A DNA stretch of 64,000 nt, from contig DF237266.1 of the NCBI GenBank assembly GCA_000708835.1, positions 1 through 64,000 on the forward strand. The letters are read 5' to 3'. The notes below the pieces were generated by a model, which was given only the letters and a program-made list of their open reading frames with translations, did not search any database and was not told the origin of the DNA. Position 1 is the stretch's first letter. The number at the start of each line of letters is the position of its first letter. Made by a program: the position numbers and the translations under genes. Below are positions 23,287-35,393 of the stretch, one piece after another. The DNA is from Klebsormidium nitens (Eukaryota; Streptophyta; Klebsormidiophyceae; Klebsormidiales; Klebsormidiaceae).

Positions 23287-23760
23287 GTACGTTTTGCGGC
23301 ACTGGTAGGACGCTGCTCATAAAATGAATCCAAAGAATAGCACGGCCGGCCTCCAGAGGTGAATCGGAAGTGGGATCCTGCTGCTTGTCGGAGGCTTTGA
23401 TGCATTGGCAAGCAGTCCACAGCCCTAGTTCTGCGCAGCTGGACAGGTTACTCCACTATTGAAGAAGCATTCATTGATGTGTATTCAACTTGTCTCCAAC
23501 AATACCTTCATTGAAACAAAGGGGGCAGAGTCTTAGCATCAGTTTTTCAAATATTCTACACCTTACTTCTATGTACCGTCAAGCTGTCAACTGCCACTGC
23601 ATCCGTAGCTCAGCAACGACGGTCAGCGCACGTTCAGTTAGGCTCTCCTCCCTCTGCGCTTTGTGGCGAGTCAGACCATCTCATGTTCCATGAAGCTCGT
23701 TGACTGGACCCTGATACTTCGAAAGTAGCCCCTGCAGACACACAGACGACTCAATCCTCA

Positions 23761-24171
23761 ATGCTGACAGCAAAGCAGCGTACAGTTGTATGCAAACCCG
23801 CGGCTGGCAGCTTCCAGGTCAGTGACGAGCATTGGAAGCAGCATTCATGGGGCAGGGCTGCACAGTCTCCCCGCGCTGCTGGCATCAAGAGGGAAACTGT
23901 CCAAGAAACAGACGGCACTGACGGGGAAGATGAGGGGATTGATTCAGTTCTGGCTTGCGGCTCTTTGCTGATAGTTCTTTCACTACTCTTGTTGGGCTCT
24001 GCCGCATATGCGCTTGTCATATCAAAGCTGCTCCCTGAAACTGGCAACTGGATCATCGATTCCATCAAGCAAGATAGATACTATTGCTTCCTGATTCCTT
24101 TGACATTGCCTGTTACTTTTCTGGCAGTCTACTTTCATTGGCTAAGTCTCAAGTTTTTCAAGCACGCTTGA
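23761..24171 (+). CDS. PIG-Y-like subunit of the GPI-GlcNAc transferase
   Basis: This is a single open frame of 136 codons. The N-terminal ~60 residues are hydrophilic and acidic (TDGTDGEDEGID). Two membrane segments follow: residues ~62-86 (ACGSLLIVLSLLLLGSAA) and ~108-132 (CFLIPLTLPVTFLAVYFHW). The C-terminus reads LSLKFFKHA. The second segment and tail match the pattern of PIG-Y, where a CF..LLP.TIPV stretch is followed by a K-F-R/K-H ending. PIG-Y is a small ER-membrane subunit of the complex that starts GPI-anchor synthesis by adding GlcNAc to phosphatidylinositol. The N-terminal extension is longer than in the ~70-residue animal protein. The gene is divergent from ARK and convergent with farnesylcysteine lyase. 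Confidence 0.72.
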   Translation: MLTAKQRTVVCKPAAGSFQVSDEHWKQHSWGRAAQSPRAAGIKRETVQETDGTDGEDEGIDSVLACGSLLIVLSLLLLGSAAYALVISKLLPETGNWIIDSIKQDRYYCFLIPLTLPVTFLAVYFHWLSLKFFKHA

Positions 24172-25844
24172 TCACAGACAAAGGTGCCACTACACAATCA
24201 AGGACAAGATTGCTGTTCGGGGTACTTCATACCAGGTTTGCGAACTTCTAAGATTTGCTACAAGTGTTAGACACTTACCTGCAGATACATAGTTGCACTC
24301 GGCTTAGTAGTACAGCCAAGGAGGTCAATTTTGGCCCCCAATCGACCCTAGACTCGTGCATTGTCAACTCCTATGTGGCTGCCACAAATTATTAATGTGC
24401 TTTCCAAAAGGACTTCATCATTCTATTGATTGGGTCACTAACGGGAGGGGAAGACCGCAGATTCCGTTAACATGTCACTTGATTCAAAGGTAAGAAAACG
24501 CTGCGCTTAATTCAGTGGCCCAATTGCAAAACTCCCGGTGCATCTTGCTACCTCAGTCATTTCTTGCATGCAACAGGATCGACTGACAGCTTAAATGTAT
24601 GACATAGGTGGCATGTCAAGCTGGCGGGATGCATTGTGTCTCATGCAAAATATAGACGGTCTAGCAAGGGTCTAGTGCCGCGCTAGCTGAAGCTGCCGGA
24701 TGCTCGCTGTAAACCATTGAAGGAACTCCGTTATTGGTTATCCACTTAAATAATTATACATCCCGTCAATATGATATCCTTAACACTTTCATCGTTTCAA
24801 CATGGCCAGGCTGTGCATTGGCATGAATCGTACTAATCGACTTTTCAGAGTTGTCAAGCTTAGAGCTAGTAGTGCTAGTACTTATTCAAGGAGCTAGTCA
24901 GCACAAGGCTTCTTCGTCATTGCAACTCTTAAGACGTAATTTGGTATGAGCTTGGTCGGCGCGAGTAGTCAAAGCATGTTTGGAGCATGTGGTTCGGCGG
25001 CGGCCAGTGCGAGAATTACAACCATATCTTGATATCTACAGCGCAAATGTCACGCGGCGGGTCCGTCTCATCCCGCCACTGATATGTAATGTGGCTGGGG
25101 CGTGCTGTGATTGCGAGCCGCCCTGGCCCATGGCAACGTGTCGAATGAGGCGGCCTATAGACTTCTGCAGCATCCGACAGTCACTGCATGCTTGCGAGCT
25201 GGCAAGTCAAAACCTACAGAGTAGATAGCATGACTCTGGCTGGCGTGCAGCTAGCCAGAAGACTCGTCAATCATGCCGCTGGTGCCAGCATGATAATTAC
25301 TGGCAGGCTACCATGTGTACTTTCACCCGCTGCATGCGTTCAAGTTTCTCGGTCATGGTCCATTTGCCCCAGAATCGGTAATACCGATCATTGCCATGGG
25401 CCTTTTGCGAGCGTGTGCCCAGCCAGTCTCAAATTGTATCTAGCTAGTCTAACATCCATGCTGCTCTATAGCTAGCCAGAACCCCACTGGCAGGCTGCCT
25501 TCAGCGCCGGACCGTCCCACCTTTCAGTGGGCGAGTCTCGACAGCGACACTCAAGAGACGGTTCGAGTAGCCGGGGGCAAAAACTGCTGGCAGCTGCGAT
25601 GTCAAGTTCTCAACCGTCTCGCTTATATCTTTTAGACCTTTATTTCTACTGGCATGACCAATCGAATGCTCTTGTAAAGAGCAACCTGTATGGCGCCGAA
25701 AATGTCCGGCTCGCCTGGTAGCATACACAATTCTCAGGTGCGAAGCAGTAGGTAGCATCTCAGCCGACACGTCGGCAGTGAAGACGTTGAGTTGCAGATC
25801 CTTACTCAGTAGGATTGCGTATATACAAATACCTGCTTCGCCCG
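24172..25844. other. Convergent intergenic region
   Basis: This holds the 3' flanks of the PIG-Y-like and farnesylcysteine lyase genes. Short ctag-rich patches (agctagtagtgctagtac near 24866, ctagctag near 25440) are present. No frame here has similarity or splice support, and no RNA gene was recognised. Confidence 0.4.
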
Positions 25845-28800
25845 TCAAGAAACACAGGTTTTCTGTCCACTGTCCGTGACGTCAAAAGCTTGCTCTTCCC
25901 CTCGCCAACCGCAAGCATTGACCTTACGGGCGCTAAGATCGTGCAACAGCAATCTCACGACGTTCTCCGCAAAAAGGGCCGCACACTCAGTGGCACTCGC
26001 CGCATTTTCGTACGAGTTTATATAGTACAGAAGGCCCTTCTCGTCGAACTTGATTGGTGCAAAAATTTCGGGTGCGGAGTAGTGCGGGTAAGCGGACCAC
26101 TCCACCCGGACCGTCTCGTTCCTTTGCCTGCACACAAGCAGGAACACATTCTAAGAGGGTACTAAATCGTTCCTCTATTTTTGACGGCTTCGTCAGGTCG
26201 CACCACAAATATTCAAGCGGGTCTGGTTACGAGTGAGGAAGATTCAGATTCTGCCTTCCTTAATAATAATGATAATCTGATTTTCCGGCTCTTCAATCGT
26301 TCATCGAAGTGGACAAGGCAAGATTATGACGAGCGTAGCAGCCGCTTCTCTGCTTGCACTTCAAACAGGGACAAACAAACGCCAAAGTAGGCGTCGCGCA
26401 TGAAAATGAAACTTTCGACCATCAAATCAGATAGGATGCAGCAGATAGGATGCAGCATACAGGATACCTGTTCCTTCAGAAACTGCAAATATAGTCATAC
26501 TTGGACTGAAGCAGATTCTGAAGCCCTTGCAAATGAGGCATGCATCCGATCGAAGGCTCTCGCACCAGGTCAAGGCTGCCTGCTATCTTTTCATGAAGAA
26601 ACTTGACCTTAAAAGTATACGAAGAGCGCAATCAAAAACCCTACCGAAAGATCTGGTCCAGCGCCGCATCGTCGAGCTTCTCCCGCGAGAAGACCTTGAA
26701 CGCAAAGTCGCCGCGGTCGGGGTACGCTCTGATGACGCCAATCGACGAGAAGTTGACGGCGGGGCTCTCGGTGGTGGCGATCAGCTTCGGGAGGTCTGTA
26801 CCGGAGGGCTGCCCAAAGAACGCCTGGAGACGCAAGAGGTACCGATCAACCAGAGCGCATGCAGGGGTCGTTTTCGTCATTCGAGTGCATGAGGGGGAAT
26901 GCGGAAAAGACGATATGAAGCCGCCAACCATCTTGCAGGTCACCGAGGATCTGACGCACCCGCCTTTACAGCATCACGCAAATGGCGCTAGAATCTTAAA
27001 AAAGTTGAAGTCGAAGCAGAGAGGGAGTGTCCGAGGAGAATTTTTGTAGCCAAGAAGGGGGTGTTGAGTCCCCTTCCGAACTAAGCTGTCGAGCCGAGCG
27101 TCAAAAGTACCGCCTGGATGTATATTGTACCTCCTGGTGCTTTGGCTCGTGCGGTGGGAAATTTCAATGGGCATCGAGAGGACTTTTGCACCCCCACCAA
27201 CGCCTTATAGATTCTGGAACTATCTGGTGGCGATTGAACACATCTTTTTCAATGATTTCCATCTTTCCTACGGACCGAGTCTGCAAACACTTCCAGCAAC
27301 CTGCTACAAACGCCGAGGACGTGGCTTTTGCGCTTCGTATCCCTGGGTCAAAGAATCGCTTTTCAAAGTTACGCTTTCTCACCGGGTTCAGATTTCCCCT
27401 CAGAAACGTTGCGTGCGTCGTCTGCATCTTGCGGGGAGGCACCTTAACCGCGGGGTTAAAATGCAGGTTAGGTGCGTTCTCCAGAGGGGTGGCAACCAGA
27501 ACCGCGTCGAACAGGTTAGGAGCCTGGGGGTTGGTTGTCTCCAGCTTGTAGCCCTTGGGGGTGGTCGTGACTGACAGGACAGTCGTGTTCAAATGCACCG
27601 TTGCACCTGCAGAGGAGAAAACAGATTCTGTCTTTAAGAGTCGTCGCTCACAACCCTGGATATTGCATAGGTACCTCGTCTTGTCATTTCGGGATCTCCA
27701 AAGCTTGGTGCAGTGATTGGAATATTTAGTCCACTCTGGTGCAACAGCGTTTTGAGGATTGAGGTTTCTAAACCATCAAATCGTCCCCTTACCTCAAAAC
27801 CAGGCTGCTTGCTACCACACCCGGAAAATCCGCACAGGTTCTGGAACAACACATACTCTCGAAGGTTCCAACCGCGCTTGAGGACCCTAACACGGGAGCC
27901 CAACCTGGCGAACCTGGAAAGCACAGCTCGCGGGAAAACCGGTAAGCGTTCCCGAGACCGCACCTGAGAGGGCAAGGAGGCCTTCCGGGATCCGCTGCAG
28001 GCCTTGCGCAAACCCGACGGTGTTGCCGTCCCCACCAGCCATCGACACTCCGCCAGCGAGCCCGCTGATCGTCTGCAAGAAATAGCAGAGCGCGAGCGAC
28101 CGATTTCGCCTCGGCTTTTCGGCGACCCTGCAGTCATCCTGGAGCGCTGGCCGGCTCATGGAGTACCGTAATGGGCGAATTTCCTTGCTAGCTGCTCGTC
28201 GAAAATGGAGCCGACAGTCGGCGTATCACAGTCGATCGTTGCAAGCTTCGTCGTCAGCAGTCTGTCAAGTCATGAGGTGCCTGACATAACGTCAGGTTTC
28301 CAAGGGGGCACCACGAACGTGATACGGCAGGGAGCCCCAGGGAAGGAAATCTGCCTCCTCGAAATAACAGGCAACATTCGCGGCTCTGCTCCTCAACTCA
28401 ACCTCGTCTAGCAGCCTCTGGTCAAACAGAAGAGATGCAAAACGGCCCCAACGTTTCCATCACGTGTTTGCATCTTCAAGGCGGGTAGGCCGGAAATGAT
28501 CCAAAGAGCAGTCCCCTTCGGCGGTTTGTATTACAATCCTCCTCTCTGTCTCTGAAACAGACGGTGAAACTGCAGGCGAATGATACTGTTTGTCGTGAGC
28601 GGTGCACCTGGTTCCAGGGACTGAGCCTGAATGAAGGAAACATGGCAAAAGAAGAAACACGATTTTGCAATGATTGTGCGCAGATTCTGAGACTTCCGGA
28701 GCTGAGCAGTAATGCAACCGGAGTCGACCAAAAAACGCTGAACGAGTCCCGTGCACTGACCGTGTTCTGGCCATAGTTGATGCGGGAGATTGCTACACAA

Positions 28801-30848
28801 ATCTCGTTGATGAACAGCGGGTCCACGCCGTGCGCCAGCAGCTCCTCTGCCAGCTGGCGCTGCGTCGGGGCGTAAAGCCCCATGTCTGACAGCAGCGCCT
28901 CCATGCTGGCGTAAGGGGTGACAGCGATCTTGTCGTAAATGGTCGTGAAATTAGCCAGCATTGCCTGCGGGGAGGTGGGATGGCTCAGAACTTTCAGGTT
29001 CCGCATTGGCTGAAATGGGGGAGCGCTCATCTACGATCCTCAAGTTCGATAAGAACGGTTTAAAACGATCACGTGGAAACACAGATTTCGTTCAGAGTTT
29101 GGCTGAAGCGGTACTGTACAAAGTTGCACGCGAAATGGAAATTTGAAGCTGGCGAGCCTAGCAGTTTCGGTCGACGCGGAATTTGCAATTGCTAGGGGGC
29201 ATCACCAAGGCCGGTTCTAAAGGGTGGGAGTAGTGTGAGGAAACCTGATGCTATCGTCTTGGCCAACGGGGCAACATACGCCAACATCGTCTTGTAAAAA
29301 GTAGTCAGCCTGGCTCGCATCACTTGTGCCACTGACTGAGAGTGGCCCATAAGGTGTAAGGAGCAAGACCGATGCGCGTTAAGTGGCCCTTCCATGAATC
29401 TTGTACGTTTGGGAGGATATTTGTCAGATTCTGCCAAAAAGGCACCTGCCAAGCGTAAGATAACAGGGGAATGCAAAGTCCCCTTTCAACCATGGGATCG
29501 TTCGCATCGATGAGATCCTTGATCTTTAGGCTCTCTTGATGCCTTTACGAGAACGTACCGTGACATACTGCTGCTCCCAGATGGGCGACAGGCCGTAGCG
29601 CCAGAGCATGCGCATGCGCGTGACCCACGAGTCCAGGAAACGCGCCCACCAGGCACCGCTCCCCACCACACTGTCCAATCGAAGCACGAACTCATGGCCG
29701 TTCCAGATTCCGAGAGACGGGCCAACGTACACTGGCTCTGCTTCTGTCAGGTTCAACATCTGCAGAACGGTTTTATGGATGAAGGCTTTAAGCATTCCCG
29801 CAAGACTCAAAGGTTGAACAAGGATGGCTTCAATGTGTAAGGATTGAAAAGTCAGGTGCTAACATTCTCACTCTTGGTGAGTCCACTTTGTTCAGATTTG
29901 TTTGAATTTCCACACCTGTGGATTGCGCCCGTGATCTTACCGCATAAAGGAGAGAAAGAATACCTTTTGATGTCTCCAGGAACTTAAAACTTGCCCGCGT
30001 CAACGGACAGCTTCTCTGCAGTCTGACAGATCAGACAGCAGAGTGCCCTTCTGAGAGAATTGTTCTGGAAGGCTCCGAAAAGTTAGCACATGGATGTTGA
30101 GAGGTAGTCGCCTAGCAGTGTGGCCAACTTCTCTCCAAGTCTTTGCTTAGCAACGAGCACGAATATTCCGCTAAGCTCACAAGTGTTCAGCTTGCTTTCA
30201 ATGCATGCTCCACAGTCAGAGGTCAGAAAGCTTGGACGATGTGTTCAAAAGACAAGGAACGCATGCCGGCGCTCTTGCTCAAAGACCGAAACATCGAAAC
30301 CTGAGGCCTCTTGAATATACTTCTGGTTCTGCAATATGGTCTGCAAAGCTTGGAGAACCTAACACCTGCAGTGCAATCCACCGGCAAATTCTGGTGAAAA
30401 AGAGGTGCAAAATCATACCACCACCATCACTTCCAATCCTTTTTGCGCAATATGTCCAAGTTGAGAAAGCTTGACACTGCCTGCAAAAGTGGCTAGATAA
30501 CACCTTCTGCAACATAATATTAACAATGAGAATGCAGGACAATTCTAAGTACTTCACCTTTGCAAAGCCCATCATGTGCTTGTTGAGTCTGTGCACAATT
30601 GTGGCCCCCGCTTCAAACCGGTCACCCGCCAAATACACGTCCTTGACCCGCCCCCCCACATACTCGTGCTGTTCGAACACATGGACCTCATGAGTGGGGT
30701 CTTCTTTGTTGAGAAAGTAAGCTGCAGAGCTCCCCGCCACGCCGCTGCCAATGATCGCCACCTTGACTGCAGCTGTTGGGGCAACCAACAGGTTAAGCAG
30801 GAGGAGGGGGGCAAATGCAACGATCGAACAAGCTTTTGAGATGGCCAT
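25845..30848 (-). CDS. FCLY: Farnesylcysteine lyase / prenylcysteine oxidase
   Basis: There are seven exons (high to low): 30848-30558, 29759-29559, 28964-28761, 28072-27964, 27606-27383, 26823-26645 and 26127-25845. All phases agree, giving 496 aa, close to the ~500 aa of the plant enzyme. It starts with a signal peptide (IVAFAPLLLLNLLVAPTAA). A dinucleotide-binding motif follows (VAIIGSGVAGSSAAYFL, with GRV and FEAGATIVH for FAD binding). The family body follows: SLGIWNGHEFV, LLWRYGLS-type helix, INYGQN, ISGLAGGVSMAG, VLVATPLENAP and a C-terminal ENAASATECAALFAENV. The enzyme is an FAD-dependent thioether oxidase. It releases the prenyl aldehyde and cysteine from farnesylcysteine left after turnover of prenylated proteins. 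In Arabidopsis it affects ABA signalling. The signal peptide places it in the endomembrane lumen. Confidence 0.93.
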
Positions 30849-31706
30849 TGTATCCCGGCCTTCCCTAGACTTTTGAGCACATCAAACTTGCGTGTGACAA
30901 GAACTTAGAGAAGATGAACTTTTCATGGAGGGCAAATTCAATCCAGAGCTTTTAGGCTTCCTATTGCAGCTTGCACTTCTCAACTTCAAGAATCAGAACG
31001 TCCATCGACGCTGGTTGAACTTGCAGGAGCTAATGATAGCGCGGCCGCGCCCGCACTCAATGTCAAATCCTCGAGAGCACTCCCCCTGCCAGTCACCCTG
31101 ACGTCGGACATGACGTCTCCCGAATCGCATAATGTCATTGTATGTGCATGCCGCCAGGGCTTTCCAGCTGAAAAGCTCGTCGTTGTCCTCAGTGGCTTCT
31201 CAGCTTGCCTTCAAGTTCCAGAGCTTCTCTTCACTGTATTTGCCTTCGGCGGCCCCCTTGATCCATCTTGAATGAGGGATCGTGTAGCGAGCATTCTATT
31301 GTTATTTTAGGTTGCAGATCACACTCAAGACCAGCAAGACACGGACTCAAGATCAAGAACTCCAAGTCAGCAACAGCTGACAACATTCTATAGAGCCGCA
31401 GTTGATGAGAGCTGAGAAAGGATGGCCGAAACAATGTTAGTGAGAGCAGCATCAGCAATTTGGAGACAGAGGTGATGCATTCGCTGAATCATAGTTCGTT
31501 CTAAAGGATAATCCAAATAGCTTGAAGCCTGATTGCCCTGTGTTAGAAGGGCTAGCTCTGGCGCTAGACATTCGCAGATTCTGAAAGAGCAAAGCTGACA
31601 GACAGCAGTGACGCCTGGTTATAGAACGTTTTGCAAACACAGACTGCCACACAGGCTCATGCAGAGGATTGTTTGACATGCCCTGCTCTGGCCACACACT
31701 TTCAAT
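30849..31706. promoter_or_regulatory. Divergent region between the FCLY and TM9SF-like genes
   Basis: About 860 bp separate the two starts, so the region probably contains both promoters and 5' leaders. It has a GC-rich patch near 31040 (gcgcggccgcgcccgc) and repeated tgacgtc-like sites near 31100-31115 that resemble bZIP-type elements. This reading is suggestive only. Confidence 0.35.
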
Positions 31707-34700
31707 ATGGTCAGTTTGAGTGAAGAGCATATGGGAACACTAATGGGCAGGCTAACCAAGCTGAAAAGGGCAAGCATAATAAGAATTTTGTTTGTAGTTT
31801 CGGCTTGTGTGGCCATTCTCGTCATGGTGGGGCAATCAAGAGCTTCCTATCATCCCAAGGCAACTCCTCGCTTCTACATGAAGGTGACCTGCTAGTACGC
31901 TCTCTATGTTCCCATGTGCCCAGCCCGCCTGCTTCTCCTGGTTGACAGCTTATCAATGGGGGTTGGATTCTTTGGAAGGTGTGGTAGGCTCCCTTGGATC
32001 AGTACTTGACCCCTTCAGAGCTTGCAAGATGCTGAGCTCATCTTATTTTGGGAGCTGGTAATGCAAGTAGCCTCAGCTTGAATGTTGTTCCTCCCCAAAG
32101 ACAATGATAACCTTCGTCCTGTTTACCTGTGTCTATCAGGAAGAGGAAATTGCGGTTAGCGTGACCAAAATGACGTCCGCCAAGACACGGGTGCAGCAAG
32201 ATTACTATTCTCTCCCATTTTGCCCCCCAGAGGACGTCACAAATATGGAGAAGGGAATGACAGCTCGGCGCCTCAAAATTCTTCTTACAAGGTGAGCGTC
32301 TTGGTTTCTCCAGTCCATATACTTAATGAGAAGATCAGCTAGATTTGGGGTTTGTGGGTTCAAATATGGATGATGGTCAAGAATCAGATTGCTCTGGATT
32401 TCTTTGACCTTGGGCCTGGTTGAAACATGTAAAGAAGCTGCTTCAAACTGGACGGCCAAGTTGTGAAAATCTGTATGCAATAGGCAGTGTTGGGCCCTCA
32501 GAATGACTGTAGCAAAAAGAATGGGGATTCAGAATGCCATAGGCAGTGTTGGGCCCTGAGTATAGCTTCATCAAAGAGAATGAGAATCAGTGCGCAATAT
32601 GCAGTTTTGAGCCCTGATATGGCTTTGCTGGACAGCGCAGCTCTTACAGCTCGACCTACTTCCAGGCAAGATGACAAATGAGCAGGGAATCTCCGTAAGC
32701 AGGGAATGTGTTTTGGGTAAGAGACTTTGATTTATACGCATCTTTTTGGTTGTCATTGAATTTCAAAAGTCTAACCCTCTTCCATGCTGCGCAGTTCCAC
32801 TTCCTTGCTGCCCAAACAATGCTGAAGAGACAGCAGTGTCTGGTCAGCTGCAAACTTGGCAGCCTTTCCAAAGCTGATGCCACAGCTTTCAAGGAGCGCA
32901 TTGAGGCCGAGTACCGAGTCCACATGTGAGTCTTCGCTTTTGGAGCCCTCTCTTCCAGCCCTCGCAGCTTGCGGCGCACTCTGGGTGCCAGACTTTGTGT
33001 GTTTGCATTTGGAAACCTACTCTGTTTCGCGAATCGGCTAAAAAAATTCTTACTTTGGATCTCGCGAGTACAAGATCTGCTTGAGGGCCTTCGGATTGGA
33101 TACACGAGCACTTTGTTGTGTTTACCCCTGCTTTTATATCACCCGTTTTAGGACTCTTGACGGTCTGCCGATTGCAACAGTCAGGGTCTTGACCAAGGAC
33201 GGTGTTCCCTACAAAGCCTACGACCAGGGCTATCCAATCGGCTTCAAAGCTCTTGATGTGAGCAGCTTAACTCCTTTGACTTGCCCATCTGTGAATACTA
33301 AGACCGGTCTTGAGATTGTGGCAGTTCTGTAATATCTTCGTATTCTGCAATCGCAGCGTTGGCCTTGAACTTCAGAATTTCGAAGTTCGAGTCATCTACG
33401 GTCGGAAATCCACTTACTTGAATCAGTTCTGTTTTGTTGTCCGACTGCCAAAGTTTTGCCAACGGGCCAAGTAGCATCAATTCTGGCGGTTACCTGTCCT
33501 TGCACTTTCAATAACCCTTGGAGGTGGCACATGTCTGCTTCGTGCCGCCCTTTTGACCTGAGTCGGATGGTCAAAACGTCCCAGTGCGGTAACTGAAGGC
33601 CACATCATTGACGCTTGCTCTAGCATAAGCCTTTTGCCGAAATGGCTACACCCTACTCAAGCCACAGGCAGAAGTTTGACGCAGTCTGACTGCGTGCTTG
33701 GATGTTGCAGGCAACCGGTGTAGAACATTTCTTCTTGTACAACCATCTTCGCTTCTACGTGTTATATTACAAAGAGACATACGATGCTGAGCTTGGACAG
33801 ATCGTCGGCTTTGAGGTCGAGCCGTTAAGGTGGGTTTACTTTGAAACCAACAACATTTCGCGTTCCTCCTATGCTTTGAAGTTGCTGCACCAAGCACGAC
33901 CCTGATATTGGAATGACAATCGAACCATTGTTTTAAAAGTATACTTCGGTTGAAGGGAACTAACCGTACTTTTGTAACGATAAGCTTTGCTTCCAGCTAG
34001 TGACCTTGGCGTGTTCTCGAGACGTTGGGACTCAGCCGTTGCTCTCTAGGAGCGCCTTTGTTTCCAATCTGCAAGGAGGTTCCGCTAGTGCAAAGTAATA
34101 GTGTTGTCAACAATTGTTGGGCCTTGTAAGACCCGCGTTTCGGATACTCTCCGTTGCTGCTCGAGCTTCTTGAATGCGAATCTGGCAAGAGAATATCAAT
34201 CGATAAATGGTCACTTGTCGAACATGTTGCGGACATGTCAAATGTGGGCCCGTTTCACGGACGCCTCAGGAGGCATACCCTTCTCTATCGAAACAACGAT
34301 TACTTGTTTCTTGTGCGGAACTCCAGCGCCTACAACAGTTTATAGTGTGTCCTGGTTTTCCCGCAGTGCGAAGCACAAGTATGAGGCTCCTTGGAACGCC
34401 GAGGCGCCCCTACTGTCGACCTGCAACCCGATGACGATGACGTTTGTGATGCCGGGGGACATGCCCCAAGCATTGGAAATGGGCGAGGAGATTATTTTCA
34501 CCTATGACGTCGTCTGGATGGTGCGCCCTCGTCAGCACGTTTCTTCCACGTTCGAATCATAGCGGGATCATAGCGCAGCGATCAACCATTCGGTCCGACC
34601 ACTTGGGTCTGGTCGCGCGGAAGCAAATCTTGTGTCATATGACATTCGAGGACATTCTTCGTTTTGGAGCTTCGTTTTGGAGCTCTGAAACAAAGATGGA

Positions 34701-35393
34701 ACGCAAACCTCTTTAACTTGCGCCTATTCTTACGCGCCTAGACCGAGCCAACTCGAAAAGACCGTAGCTCGTTCCGTTGTTGGTCCTAGATCCAGTTCCA
34801 TTGCGAGTGCACTACCGATGCTTGATGAGGATCGGTTTCCCTGTTTTCCGCAGACAGAAACCTTTTACGAAGAAGCTGATGCGAATCCTGAAAGAATCCA
34901 ATCTAACAATCCTGATCATATAGCAGGAAGGCCAAGGGACTTGATCGAAGCCACTCTTTAAGCTGTTCAGAATAAAGCTCCTCGGCCTCCAGTCTAAGAG
35001 AAGGTCATTTCAAGAAACAGTAATTGTCACACTGGGACGGGTCCGATCGGTTGGATTCAGAGGCAAAATGAAAGCTAGCCTTCTCGTGGTTTCAGTCTCT
35101 TCCTGTTTCCGATGATTACCATCCTAAACCTGCTTGAAGTATTGAACGAAAAGCGGCAGCCTCCTCTGCCACTTCTGGACTCAAAAACGATACGCATCTG
35201 ACACGCTGTTGGAAGATGTGACAATCCAGCTCTGAATCCTGGCATCCTAATCCCTATGCATAGCCTCTTCTGCATTCACCATTTCAAGTGGAGCCTAACA
35301 CCCGTCTTTTCTCTTGGTCGCCTGCAGGTCAGCGACATCCCCTGGGCACGTCGTTGGGACACGTACCTCCTGAAGGAGTCGACCCAAAACTAG
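31707..35393 (+). CDS. TM9SF (nonaspanin)-like protein, lumenal domain only
   Basis: There are seven exons: 31707-31883, 32140-32291, 32770-32925, 33152-33257, 33711-33829, 34367-34520 and 35328-35393. The phases agree, giving 309 aa. An N-terminal hydrophobic segment (IRILFVVSACVAILVMV) should enter the ER. The remainder follows the TM9SF N-terminal domain: TKMTSAKTRVQQDYYSLPFC, LDGLPIATVRV, YDQGYPIGFK, LYNHLRFYVLYY, IVGFEVEPL, LLSTCNPMTMTFV, IIFTYDVVW and DIPWARRWDTYLLK. Normal TM9SF proteins are ~600 aa and continue into nine membrane helices. Here a TAG follows ESTQN at the point where the first helix should begin. All splice sites and frames are intact, so this looks like a truncated but maintained gene rather than a decaying one. 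The acceptor of exon 3 (tttcaaaag) is weak, and the exact ATG is uncertain. Confidence 0.8.
32473..32640 (+). repeat. ~60-bp degenerate tandem repeat in a TM9SF-like intron
   Basis: Three units occur starting near 32473, 32534 and 32592. Each begins like gcaataggcagtgttgggccc, continues through an aaagaatgg/gagaatgag block and ends attcag/aatcag. Copies 1 and 2 are the closest pair; copy 3 is diverged and shorter. The repeat lies between exons 2 and 3. Confidence 0.7.

Larger units (their letters stand above)
21843..23760. other. Intergenic region between the divergent ARK and PIG-Y-like genes
   Basis: The first few hundred bases should hold the ARK promoter. The second half contains a long inverted repeat with telomere-like units, listed separately. 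Open frames here (for example 21865-22296) show no similarity or splice structure. Confidence 0.45.
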
